Of a stretch of 37,339 nt of DNA, positions 7,244 through 19,754 are shown in pieces. The stretch covers positions 28,518 through 65,856 of the forward strand of contig JAPKYX010000127.1 of the NCBI GenBank assembly GCA_026394075.1. The letters run 5' to 3'. The DNA is from Acidobacteriota bacterium. Lineage in GTDB: Bacteria > Acidobacteriota > Terriglobia > Bryobacterales > Bryobacteraceae. Within the stretch, counting starts at the first letter, position 1; every line of letters begins with the position of its first letter. Under the pieces are notes generated by a model. It searched no databases and was not told the origin of the DNA. It saw only the letters and a program-made list of their open reading frames with translations. The translations under genes and the position numbers were made by a program.

Positions 7244-8317
7244 ATGAACCGCCGAACCGTTCTCTCGCTCCCGTTGGCTGCTGCTGCCGTGGCCGCCCCT
7301 CGCAAGACTGAGGTGGCCATCCAGGCAGATGGCTTCCTGATCAACAACAAACCTACCTATGCCGGCCGCCGCTATCGTGACCTGAAGATTGAAGGGTTGC
7401 TGATGAATTCGCGGATGGTGCAGGGGATCTTCGACGACAGCAATCCCGAGACCCGGAACCGCTGGGCGTACCCGGACACGAAGCTTTGGGATGCGGACCG
7501 CAACACCCGCGAGTTTATTGCCGCGATGCCGGAATGGAAGCGCCATGGCCTGTTGAGTTTCACCATCAATCTGCAGGGCGGCAGCCCGGAAGGCTACTCT
7601 AAAGGACAGCCCTGGGAGACGGGAGCCATCGCCGCGGATGGAACGCTGAAGCCCGCGTACATGAAGCGGCTGGAGCTGATCCTGAATCGAGCGGATGAAC
7701 TGGGCATGGTGACCATCGTGGGTGGCTATTACTTTGGCCAGGACCAGCGGGTGAAGGACGAGGCAGCGGTAAGGCGGAGCATCGAGCACCTGACCGGCTG
7801 GCTGCTGGACCATGACTATCGGAATATCCTGCTGGAGATCGATAACGAGTGCAACGTCAAGAGCTACGATCACGACATCCTAAAGCCGGAGCGGGTGCAT
7901 GAGTTGATCCTGATGGCCAAGCAGATGACGCGCCGCGGACGCCGCCTGTTGGTGGGCACCAGCTACGGCGGCGGAGCGGTGCCATTGCCGAATGTCGTGA
8001 AGGCTTCGGACTACCTGCTGCTGCACGGCAACGGCGTCAAGGACCCGGCCCGCATCACCGAGATGGTGCGCCAGACCCGGCAAGTGGAGGGCTACCGGCC
8101 GATGCCGATTCTGTTCAACGAAGACGATCACTTCAACTTCGACCAGCCGCTGAACAACATGATGGCCGCAGTGGGCGAGTACGCCTCCTGGGGCTACTTT
8201 GATCCTGGTGCCAGCGACTATTCGGACGGCTACCAGTGCCCGCCCGTGAATTGGGGTCTCTCCACCGACCGCAAGCGCGCCTTCTTCGGCCTGCTGAAGC
8301 AAGTGACTGGAGCGTAG
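7244..8317 (+). CDS. Secreted glycoside-hydrolase-like (TIM-barrel) protein
   Basis: The protein has 357 aa and begins MNRRTVLSLPLAAAAVAA, a twin-arginine-like leader. The body looks like a clan-A (beta/alpha)8 hydrolase. EIDNECNV places an Asn-Glu pair at residues 201-202, as in the acid/base strand, and FNEDDH places Glu293 about 90 residues later, where the nucleophile of such enzymes lies. WAYPDTKLWDADRNTREF and GLLSFTINLQGG fit the early barrel strands. I cannot assign a numbered family or a substrate; similar secreted proteins are often annotated only as hypothetical or cellulase-like. No Shine-Dalgarno is evident. The following amidohydrolase gene starts 4 bp after the stop, so they are probably co-transcribed. 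Confidence 0.65.
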   Translation: MNRRTVLSLPLAAAAVAAPRKTEVAIQADGFLINNKPTYAGRRYRDLKIEGLLMNSRMVQGIFDDSNPETRNRWAYPDTKLWDADRNTREFIAAMPEWKRHGLLSFTINLQGGSPEGYSKGQPWETGAIAADGTLKPAYMKRLELILNRADELGMVTIVGGYYFGQDQRVKDEAAVRRSIEHLTGWLLDHDYRNILLEIDNECNVKSYDHDILKPERVHELILMAKQMTRRGRRLLVGTSYGGGAVPLPNVVKASDYLLLHGNGVKDPARITEMVRQTRQVEGYRPMPILFNEDDHFNFDQPLNNMMAAVGEYASWGYFDPGASDYSDGYQCPPVNWGLSTDRKRAFFGLLKQVTGA

Positions 8318-8321
8318 CCGG

Positions 8322-9068
8322 ATGCGAGGCCCCTTTCGTGTCCTTGACACTCACACTCACATTGGCACGGCGCTGCACAGCGGACGCCAGTACTCCGCCG
8401 ATCAGTTGCTGCGCGCTATGGACCGCGCCGGTATTGACCGTTCGCTGGTGATTCCCTTCCCGGTAGTGGCCGACGCTCGCGCGGCGCATGATGAGATCGG
8501 ACGGGCTGTGCAGGCGCATCCGGACCGGTTGAGCGGTGTCGTCTGCCTGAATCCATTCCTGCCCCGGACGGAGTTTTTGGACGAAGTCCGCCGTGCTGTC
8601 GAGACCTATGGCTTCCGCGCCTTGAAGTTGCAGCCGCAATACCAGCCGCTGAATCCCCTGTGGCGGACCAGTGACTTCTTTTTTGAGACGGCGCTGGAAC
8701 ACCGGCTGCCTATCATCTGCCACACCGGCTCCGGCATCCCCTATTCCCTGCCCGCCTTGATGATGGACCCGGCGCGGCGGTATCCCGACCTGAAGATTGT
8801 GCTCGCCCATTGCGGCGGTGGGCTGCTGGTGGGCGAGGCGATTGTGGCGGCGGACTTTTGCCCCAACATCTACCTGGAGCTGTCCAGCCTGATGCCGAAT
8901 CACGTGCTGGAAGTGATGCACCGCGTGCCGAGCAGCCGGCTGATGGTTGGCTCCGACTTGGCCGAGAACCTGGAAGTGGAGATCGGCAAGATTGAGGGCT
9001 TGGCCGTCAGCGATGAAGACAAGCAGCGTGTGTTGTGGGAGACGGGCTGCGCTGTGTTTGGCGAATAG
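8322..9068 (+). CDS. Amidohydrolase-related (TIM-barrel) metal-dependent hydrolase
   Basis: The protein has 248 aa, at the short end for the amidohydrolase_2 group. The metal-binding signature DTHTH is at residues 9-13 (His11, His13). Further candidate ligands are the His in IICHTGSG, the His in VLAHCGGG and the Asp in MVGSDLAEN, in the order expected for the superfamily. Such enzymes act on C-N, C-O or C-C bonds, including lactones and decarboxylations, and the substrate is not evident. It has no signal peptide and is likely cytoplasmic. It follows the glycosidase-like gene by 4 bp. It converges on the ROK kinase gene; the two stop codons form the arms of a 5-bp inverted repeat at 9066-9080. 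Confidence 0.85.
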   Translation: MRGPFRVLDTHTHIGTALHSGRQYSADQLLRAMDRAGIDRSLVIPFPVVADARAAHDEIGRAVQAHPDRLSGVVCLNPFLPRTEFLDEVRRAVETYGFRALKLQPQYQPLNPLWRTSDFFFETALEHRLPIICHTGSGIPYSLPALMMDPARRYPDLKIVLAHCGGGLLVGEAIVAADFCPNIYLELSSLMPNHVLEVMHRVPSSRLMVGSDLAENLEVEIGKIEGLAVSDEDKQRVLWETGCAVFGE

Positions 9069-9077
9069 CGCTGAACG

Positions 9078-9872
9078 CTACAGCACCAGCGCCAGTGACC
9101 CAAGCACGCCCGCCCGGTCTCCTAGTTTGGGCCGGACCAGTTTCGGTGCAGGTACGTAGCCGCACAGCTGCTCTTTCAGCTTGGCCCGCACGGCATCCAG
9201 CAGTCCTTTGGTCTTCATCACGCCACCACCCATCACGATCATCTTGGGTGACAGCGTGCAGGTGATGTTCATCAACGCCCAGGCCAGATAGTCGGCTTCG
9301 TAGGCACCACCAGAAGCGGCCACCGCGGGGCCGCTGGCCATGCCTTCCAGGCAATCGCCGTGCAGCGGGCAGACGCCCTTGAAACGGTCGCCTTTGGCGC
9401 GCGGGATGCGTAGATGGCCCATTTCGGGGTGCATCAGGCCACGTGCCAGCTGGCCGTTCACCATGGCACCGCCGCCGATGCCGGTGCCGACGGTGAGGTA
9501 CACGAAGTCATCAATTCCCTGCGCTGCGCCCCAACGATGCTCCGCTAGCGCAGCCGCGTTGACGTCCGTGTCGATCGCCACCTTGACATCGAGCGCCCGC
9601 TCAAGAATGGTGCCGATCGGCACGCCACGCCAGTCCAGCTTGGGCGTCGTCTTGGTGATCGCCGCCCGCTGCAGGTCGACTGGGCCAAAGCAGCCGATGC
9701 CGATCTTGCTGACGCCCCGCCCGGCAAAGAAGGCGATGACGTCGCGGAGCGTTTCTTCGGGCGCACGCGTCGGAATGGGCGGCGAAACTTCCAGATCCGC
9801 CGGCCCGGTGCCGACGGCACAGATAAACTTTGTGCCTCCCGCCTCAATCGCACCCACCTTCGCGACGGCCAC
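9078..9872 (-). CDS. ROK-family sugar kinase, fructokinase-like, shortened
   Basis: The protein has 264 aa and starts at a GTG immediately after the stop of the ceramidase-family gene. GAIEAGGTKFICAVG is the phosphate-1 ATP motif. DTDVNAAALAEHRWGAA contains the conserved sugar-binding Asp region, and LTVGTGIGGGAMVNG is the phosphate-2 motif. HPEMGHLRI followed by CPLHGDCLEGMASGP is the ROK zinc-binding segment of fructokinase/mannokinase-type members (B. subtilis YdhR/GmuE group). After ASGPAVAA the chain jumps directly to SGGAYEADYLAWAL. Relatives carry about 20 more residues there, so an internal deletion is likely. It probably phosphorylates a hexose such as fructose in the cytoplasm if still active. 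Confidence 0.85.
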   Translation of the reverse strand: MAVAKVGAIEAGGTKFICAVGTGPADLEVSPPIPTRAPEETLRDVIAFFAGRGVSKIGIGCFGPVDLQRAAITKTTPKLDWRGVPIGTILERALDVKVAIDTDVNAAALAEHRWGAAQGIDDFVYLTVGTGIGGGAMVNGQLARGLMHPEMGHLRIPRAKGDRFKGVCPLHGDCLEGMASGPAVAASGGAYEADYLAWALMNITCTLSPKMIVMGGGVMKTKGLLDAVRAKLKEQLCGYVPAPKLVRPKLGDRAGVLGSLALVL

Positions 9873-11252
9873 TTACTTCGCCCTTCCCACGCTCTTCATG
9901 ACGTTCTTGACGCCACCCATCACCCGCTCCTCCACGTCGGGGGCGAACGGGCCCGGCTGGCCGTAATAGATCATGCTGTCCACGGCCTCATAGCCGCCTT
10001 CCTTCAAGATCTGCGCCGTGGGGATGTAACACATCACGTCATTGGAATAGCCGGCCACGACGGTGGTCTCGCCCGGGAATTCCTTCTTCGTACGCAAGCT
10101 ATAGCCCACCACCAGTTCGCCGCCCAGGGCGACATAGGTCACGTCTTTGCCCAAGCGAATCGCTTGCACCGGGTACGCCACTTTGGTCACCGGGCGACGC
10201 TCGTCATAGGCTTTCAGCATCTCTTTGGCGCGGCGCACCGCGGCTGGCGTCTTGGAGCTGAGCTCCTTCTCGAAATCCTCGCGGGTGTGGGGTGCAAACT
10301 GAAGTTCGGTCAACTGGAAGGCGGCCCGCAACGGTCCGCGGACGGGCTTCATCTGGCCTTTCAGCACGGTATCGACGGCCGTGGCCAGCGTGCGGCCATG
10401 CTGGATCGCCAGTTCGTCCTTGCTGCGGGGATTGGGGTTCTGGTCGCCTCCGGCCAACAGCATGAACATGCCGACAGCCTCAGGGTGCATCTTTTCAAAC
10501 TCGATCTGAGCGAAGCCGGCGTAGTCACCACTCAAGCGGTAGAACTCACCGGTCAAGGTCGTGTTGTGGCAGGCGTACCCAAACAAAACCGCGCGCAACT
10601 TGCCATCACGGCCCTTCAGCGCCAGCACCGGCACATCATGATCAACCGCGCCTTGCGGATTGATCCCGATGGTGACCTTCCCATTCGGGTTGAACTGCCG
10701 CCGGTTTACGGCAAACGGCGCGGTGCCTTGGCCAAAGGCAATGTCGCCAGGCTGCAAATCCCCCAGCGCTGCACCAATGGTGTCAATCAAGGTCTTGGTC
10801 AACAACTGCGCATAGTCGCGGACCCGCTGTGACTCCTCGGGTGAAAAGTCAAACATGGTGTTCAGGTTCTCGCGCACCATCGGACCTGTATGTGTGTGCG
10901 ACGAATTCAACATCAGGCGGGATCGGTCCAGCCCCCACCGCTTCTGGCATTCGGCGCCGATCTGCTCCGAGATCGCCCGCGGCAGGCCGATCAGGTCCGT
11001 CGTGACGATCACCGCGCGCTGGCCGCGCTTGTCTTCCAGCGCAATGGCTTTGGCCCAAAGATCGTGCACCACACCCTCGGAAGGCTTGTTCCGGTTGCCA
11101 TAGCCCGACATCCAAATGGGCCCGCTGGGCGTGATCTTCATGCGGGCCACACCGATCTTCCAATCTGCCGCCGATGCCGGGATCAATAGCGCAATCAGCA
11201 GCGCAAAACACCTCAAAATCGTCATGCTTCTGTTATAGACTAAGGGCTTCAT
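9873..11252 (-). CDS. Secreted neutral/alkaline ceramidase-family protein
   Basis: The protein has 459 aa from the ATG at 11252 (GGAG 7-8 bp upstream) or 450 aa from an ATG at 11225. Both keep the signal peptide core TILRCFALLIALLIPASAAD. The mature N-terminus GVARMKITPSGPIWMSGYGNRNKPSEGV and the segment LMLNSSHTHTGPMVRENLN match the neutral/alkaline non-lysosomal ceramidase N-terminal domain. The HTHTGP segment holds zinc-binding histidines. Full ceramidases are 650 residues or longer, so this is the single-domain version common in Acidobacteriota and Planctomycetes, whose substrate is unproven. It acts outside the cytoplasm. The ROK kinase gene follows with no gap. Divergently, the TonB receptor starts only 14 bp from the longer start. 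Confidence 0.82.
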   Translation of the reverse strand: MKPLVYNRSMTILRCFALLIALLIPASAADWKIGVARMKITPSGPIWMSGYGNRNKPSEGVVHDLWAKAIALEDKRGQRAVIVTTDLIGLPRAISEQIGAECQKRWGLDRSRLMLNSSHTHTGPMVRENLNTMFDFSPEESQRVRDYAQLLTKTLIDTIGAALGDLQPGDIAFGQGTAPFAVNRRQFNPNGKVTIGINPQGAVDHDVPVLALKGRDGKLRAVLFGYACHNTTLTGEFYRLSGDYAGFAQIEFEKMHPEAVGMFMLLAGGDQNPNPRSKDELAIQHGRTLATAVDTVLKGQMKPVRGPLRAAFQLTELQFAPHTREDFEKELSSKTPAAVRRAKEMLKAYDERRPVTKVAYPVQAIRLGKDVTYVALGGELVVGYSLRTKKEFPGETTVVAGYSNDVMCYIPTAQILKEGGYEAVDSMIYYGQPGPFAPDVEERVMGGVKNVMKSVGRAK

Positions 11253-11266
11253 AGAGTTTCTCCATC

Positions 11267-16973
<5,707 letters not shown>

Positions 16974-16991
16974 GCGCGAAAGAAACAGCAG

Positions 16992-17819
16992 TTACGGCTT
17001 GGCGCCGACGATTTCCAGCAGCTCGATCTCAAAGACCAGCGCCGCGCCACCGGGGATGCCGGGGCGGCCGCCGTCACCATACGCGAGATCCGACGGGCAG
17101 ACCAGTTGGGCCTTGCCGCCCACCTTCATCTTCTGCACGCCTTCGGTCCAGCACGGAACCACGCCGTTCAGCGGGAACTGCGCGGGTTCGTTGCGCTTGT
17201 AGGAGCTATCAAACTCGGAACCATCCACCAGGGTGCCGCGATAGTGCACCTTCACGGTGTCCGTGGCCTTGGGCGAGGCGCCGGTGCCGGGGGTGAGTTC
17301 GCGATAAACCAAGCCCGTGGCTGACTTCTCAGCACCCGGAGCCGTGGCGGCCTTGGCCAGGTAAGCGGCCGAATCGCCCTTTTGCTTTTCGGCGATGCGC
17401 TTGCCGCGGCCTTCGGCGAGGCCCTGGATCTTGGGTCCCCATTCATTAATCTCCACCGCGGGAGTCTTGGCGGCAGCGGCCGACAGCGCGCGTTTCACGA
17501 TGTCGAGCTCAGCCGGGGAAAGGTCAAACTGGCCGAGCGAACGATAGATCGAAAGGCCTAGGGAGTAAATGATTTTCTCTTCGTCAGTGGTCATAGGAGC
17601 GGGAGCGGCAGGTTTCGCAGCAGCAGGCTTAGCAGCGGCCACCGGCTTCGCCGCAGCGGCAGGCTTCGCGCCAGCCACAGCGGGCTTAGCCGCCGCAGCC
17701 GGTTTGGCCGGAGCAGCCGCCGCGGGCTTCGCCGCAGCCGCCTTCGGAGCAGCCGTCGCCGCCTTCGGCGCGGGAGCCTGCGCTAGGAAAAGCGCCATCA
17801 GTGCAGGGGTTAGAATCAC
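16992..17819 (-). CDS. FKBP-type peptidyl-prolyl cis-trans isomerase, secreted, with Ala/Lys/Pro tether
   Basis: The protein has 275 aa. A short hydrophobic leader (MILTPALMALFLAQA) is followed at residues 15-75 by a low-complexity tract of KPAAA-type repeats. A helical FKBP N-terminal dimerisation-like domain covers ~77-160 (EEKIIYSLGLSIYRSLGQFDL). The FKBP catalytic domain fills ~165-272, with VKVHYRGTLVDGSEFDSSY, FPLNGVVPCWTEGVQKMKVGGKAQLVCPSDLAYG and ALVFEIELLEI. The active-site Tyr, Phe-Asp, Trp and Tyr positions are retained. The layout matches FkpA/Mip-like periplasmic foldases. The tether probably spans periplasm or peptidoglycan. The isomerase accelerates proline isomerisation in exported proteins. 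The methyltransferase-like gene follows. Confidence 0.93.
   Translation of the reverse strand: MILTPALMALFLAQAPAPKAATAAPKAAAAKPAAAAPAKPAAAAKPAVAGAKPAAAAKPVAAAKPAAAKPAAPAPMTTDEEKIIYSLGLSIYRSLGQFDLSPAELDIVKRALSAAAAKTPAVEINEWGPKIQGLAEGRGKRIAEKQKGDSAAYLAKAATAPGAEKSATGLVYRELTPGTGASPKATDTVKVHYRGTLVDGSEFDSSYKRNEPAQFPLNGVVPCWTEGVQKMKVGGKAQLVCPSDLAYGDGGRPGIPGGAALVFEIELLEIVGAKP
17595..17777 (-). repeat. Low-complexity KPAAA-repeat tract within the FKBP gene
   Basis: Codons 15-75 of the isomerase encode imperfect repeats of KPAAA/AKPAA built from GCC/GCA and AAG/AAA-type codons. The tract makes the DNA internally repetitive (gcaggcttcgc-like units on the plus strand). It encodes an extended cationic linker and is likely to vary in length between strains. 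Confidence 0.85.
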
Positions 17820-17884
17820 CCTTCTAGGCTAGCATTGGCGGCTAAGTTTCCCAATTCGGCCATCATCATCGCCGCAAACACCAA

Positions 17885-17912
17885 TTCACGCGGCGGGTCC
17901 GCACCGTAGAAT
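17885..17912 (+). promoter_or_regulatory. Weak sigma70-like promoter before the MNT/HEPN pair
   Basis: TAGAAT (17907-17912, 5/6 to TATAAT) is preceded at 16-bp spacing by TTCACG (17885-17890, 4/6). The gene's ATG is at 17929. The match is modest, but there is no upstream co-directional gene that could supply transcription. Confidence 0.35.
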
Positions 17913-17928
17913 GTCTTTTAGGACAACC

Positions 17929-18231
17929 ATGACCATCGCCACCGGCATCGAGATCCCGCTGGAGCAACTCCATCAGATCTGTCAGCGCTACCAGATCCAC
18001 GAGCTGTCCCTGTTTGGCTCAGCGGCACGAGGCGAAATGCGAGCCGATTCAGACATCGACCTGCTGGTCGAGTTTGCTCCAGACACCCACCTCGGTTGGC
18101 GCTTCTTCGACCTGGAAATCGAACTAGCGGATCTGTTTGGCCGCAAGGTGGACTTGGGCACGAAAGCCTCACTGAAGCCACGAGTGAGAGCCAACGTTTT
18201 GCGAGACGCCCGGGTCATCTATGCGGCATGA
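17929..18231 (+). CDS. mntA: MntA-like minimal nucleotidyltransferase antitoxin
   Basis: The protein has 100 aa from the ATG at 17929, chosen because AGGA (17920-17923) sits 5 bp upstream. An in-frame ATG at 17911 overlaps the -10-like box. It has the complete minimal nucleotidyltransferase signature GS-x10-DxD (Gly30-Ser31 to Asp42 and Asp44), with VDLGTKASLKP near the C-terminus as in MNT antitoxins. In characterised type VII systems, MntA transfers AMP to a tyrosine of the HepT toxin and silences it. The downstream HEPN gene overlaps by 11 bp, so the two are translationally coupled and form a pair. The symbol is given by similarity to that family. Confidence 0.85.
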   Translation: MTIATGIEIPLEQLHQICQRYQIHELSLFGSAARGEMRADSDIDLLVEFAPDTHLGWRFFDLEIELADLFGRKVDLGTKASLKPRVRANVLRDARVIYAA

Positions 18232-18583
18232 TGACCTTTACCTGGAAGACGCGCTGAAAGCGATTGCGGAACTGCGCGAGTTTCTGGTTGGGATCACCCG
18301 CGAAGACTTCCTGGCGGATCGCCTGAAGCAATCCTTTCTGTTTCACCGTCTGGTGATCATCGGCGAGGCGTGTGTCAGCGTCAGCCCCATCTACCGGTCA
18401 AAGTATCCCGAAGTGCCGTGGCGTCAGATCTCAGGCATGCGCAACCGCTTGGTGCATGCATATTTCGATCTCGATCTGACGTTGGTCTGGGACACCGCAT
18501 CAACTGATCTGGACAAATTGGCGGCTCAATTGAAACAGATTTTGGACGCGGAGTTTCCGGATAGTTCCATGTTCGACGCCTGA
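18221..18583 (+). CDS. hepT: HepT-like HEPN-domain ribonuclease toxin (DUF86)
   Basis: The protein has 120 aa and is all-helical. The toxin motif R-x4-H-x-Y is intact: Arg74, His79 and Tyr81 in MRNRLVHAYF. Arg and His form the HEPN RNase centre, and the Tyr is the residue AMPylated by MntA in studied homologues. GEACVSVSPIYRSKYPEVPWRQISGMRN is the standard DUF86 core. HepT toxins cleave RNA (tRNA in the studied cases) and act as defence or maintenance modules. The start lies inside the last codons of the antitoxin gene. All key residues of both partners are present, so the module should be functional. It is followed by a 64-bp spacer before a convergent gene. Confidence 0.88.
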   Translation: MRHDDLYLEDALKAIAELREFLVGITREDFLADRLKQSFLFHRLVIIGEACVSVSPIYRSKYPEVPWRQISGMRNRLVHAYFDLDLTLVWDTASTDLDKLAAQLKQILDAEFPDSSMFDA

Positions 18584-18647
18584 GTCCGCGCTTTCAAGTC
18601 CAGCCGCCAGATTTGTTGGCCTAGCCCGCGTATCGGCCCCGTCCACG

Positions 18648-19247
18648 CTATCGTTTCGATGGAACCGCAATCCGGTTGCGATAGTATCCCGGAGTGGTCA
18701 TATCAAGCGTCCCCGCAAACCGCACCGAGGGCGACGCTACCGAGAATCGGTACTTGGCAGGACGAACAACTCCCGCGTACTGGCCGAGCTCATCGGTCTT
18801 CAAGCAGTAGTCAGCCTTCGATTGAGTGCCCCGAAATAGGCAGATCTCTGCGCCAACTAGGGGCTGAGCGGAGCTCATCAGCGTTCCGCACAGGACGGCG
18901 TCGTGCATGTAGTGGTGTTCAATCTCACCGAACGGCAGACGCGCCGTCACCTGCCGCACTCGGTCCGCCGTGACGACCACCGGGTGGTACTCCGTGTTCA
19001 AGAATCCGCCCATGCGGACTTCAAGGGAATACGAGCCTTCGGCCAGTGACTTGACGCAAGCACGCCCGGACGAATCCGTCAGCACGTTCTGACCAGCCGC
19101 GGTTGAAAGATCCATTACTCTCACGGAGGCACCGGGCAGCGGTCCGCCTGCGAGATCGGTGGCCGTCACGCACAGCTCAGCTGCCAAGGCGTAGTGGGAG
19201 AGCAGGATCAGCAACCACCATCGGAGCAGCCAAATTGTGTCCAACAT
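18648..19247 (-). CDS. Secreted protein with two carboxypeptidase-regulatory-like (Ig-type) domains, function unknown
   Basis: The protein has 199 aa. A signal peptide (WLLRWWLLILLSHYALAAE) is followed by two beta-sandwich repeats. The first (~24-100) has GGPLPGASVRVMDLSTAAGQNVLTDSSGRACV, then LAEGSYSLEVRMGGF. The second (~115-195) has QPLVGAEICLFRGTQSKADYCLKTDELGQYAG, then KYRFSVASPSVRF. The pattern 'P-L-x-G-A-x-[VI]-x-[VL]...T-D-x-x-G' is that of CarboxypepD_reg/DUF4198-like surface domains, here without any catalytic or barrel domain. Such modules are thought to act as adhesive or structural surface pieces. It lies 34 bp after another small secreted protein gene on the same strand. Confidence 0.7.
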   Translation of the reverse strand: MLDTIWLLRWWLLILLSHYALAAELCVTATDLAGGPLPGASVRVMDLSTAAGQNVLTDSSGRACVKSLAEGSYSLEVRMGGFLNTEYHPVVVTADRVRQVTARLPFGEIEHHYMHDAVLCGTLMSSAQPLVGAEICLFRGTQSKADYCLKTDELGQYAGVVRPAKYRFSVASPSVRFAGTLDMTTPGYYRNRIAVPSKR

Positions 19248-19281
19248 TCTCGGCGCCTATTCCGAATCGAACAGAATCCAC

Positions 19282-19746
19282 TCAATCAAGCGGTCGCAGT
19301 GCAAGCACGTTCGCAGAGACGAGCACACAAGACGCAAGGCCGTTCTGTCCGAAGCCATTGGCAAACATTGCCCCGCCAGACTCGTTGTACTCCACCTTGA
19401 AACGTTCTTGGCAAGTCAGCGTCCCTTTGACAAGCACCTGATACCATCGCTTCCGATGCCTCTTCGCCGCTTCCTCAAGCGCATTCTGTTGGAAGACTGC
19501 CTCTTCCTTAGCGCTGGAAAATCTGGGCCGTCCAACGATCAGCATTGCCGGCAGCTCGTCCTTCTTTAGTGACCGTACGGGGCAACTCAGGTCCCCCATC
19601 GTCAGCCCATCCGGTCCGCTCCAGCCAACCCCTCGGATCGCAATCTCGACTCCCTGTCGACGCAACTGTGTCGCGGCGCAAACGGTGATCTCATCCGTAG
19701 GGTGCACCGTACCAGCGAAGAGCAGGAGTACCGAGAGCGGCGCCAC
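19282..19746 (-). CDS. Small secreted protein of unknown function with four cysteines
   Basis: The protein has 154 aa from a GTG at 19746, with AAGGGA just upstream. I do not recognise a family. The first ~17 residues (MAPLSVLLLFAGTVHPT) look like a short signal sequence. Four cysteines (TVCAAT, LSCPVRS, LTCQERF, ASCVLVS) are spaced through the mature part and could form two disulfides in the periplasm. A basic helix (EEAAKRHRKRWYQVLV) sits near the middle. The gene begins 8 bp after the fumarase stop and precedes the two-domain secreted protein, so all three may be one transcript, although a metabolic link to fumarase is unlikely. Confidence 0.6.
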   Translation of the reverse strand: MAPLSVLLLFAGTVHPTDEITVCAATQLRRQGVEIAIRGVGWSGPDGLTMGDLSCPVRSLKKDELPAMLIVGRPRFSSAKEEAVFQQNALEEAAKRHRKRWYQVLVKGTLTCQERFKVEYNESGGAMFANGFGQNGLASCVLVSANVLALRPLD

Positions 19747-19754
19747 GATATCCC

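Noticed and set aside
9066..9080. TAGCG-CTGAA-CGCTA inverted repeat at the convergent amidohydrolase and ROK kinase ends, as a bidirectional terminator.
   Set aside because: The stem is only 5 bp with no T-run on either side, and the symmetry comes mainly from the two stop codons.
17595..17777. CRISPR or other DNA-level repeat array suggested by the repeated gcaggcttcgc-like units.
   Set aside because: The units are irregular, in frame, and encode the KPAAA linker of the FKBP gene; there are no unique spacers.
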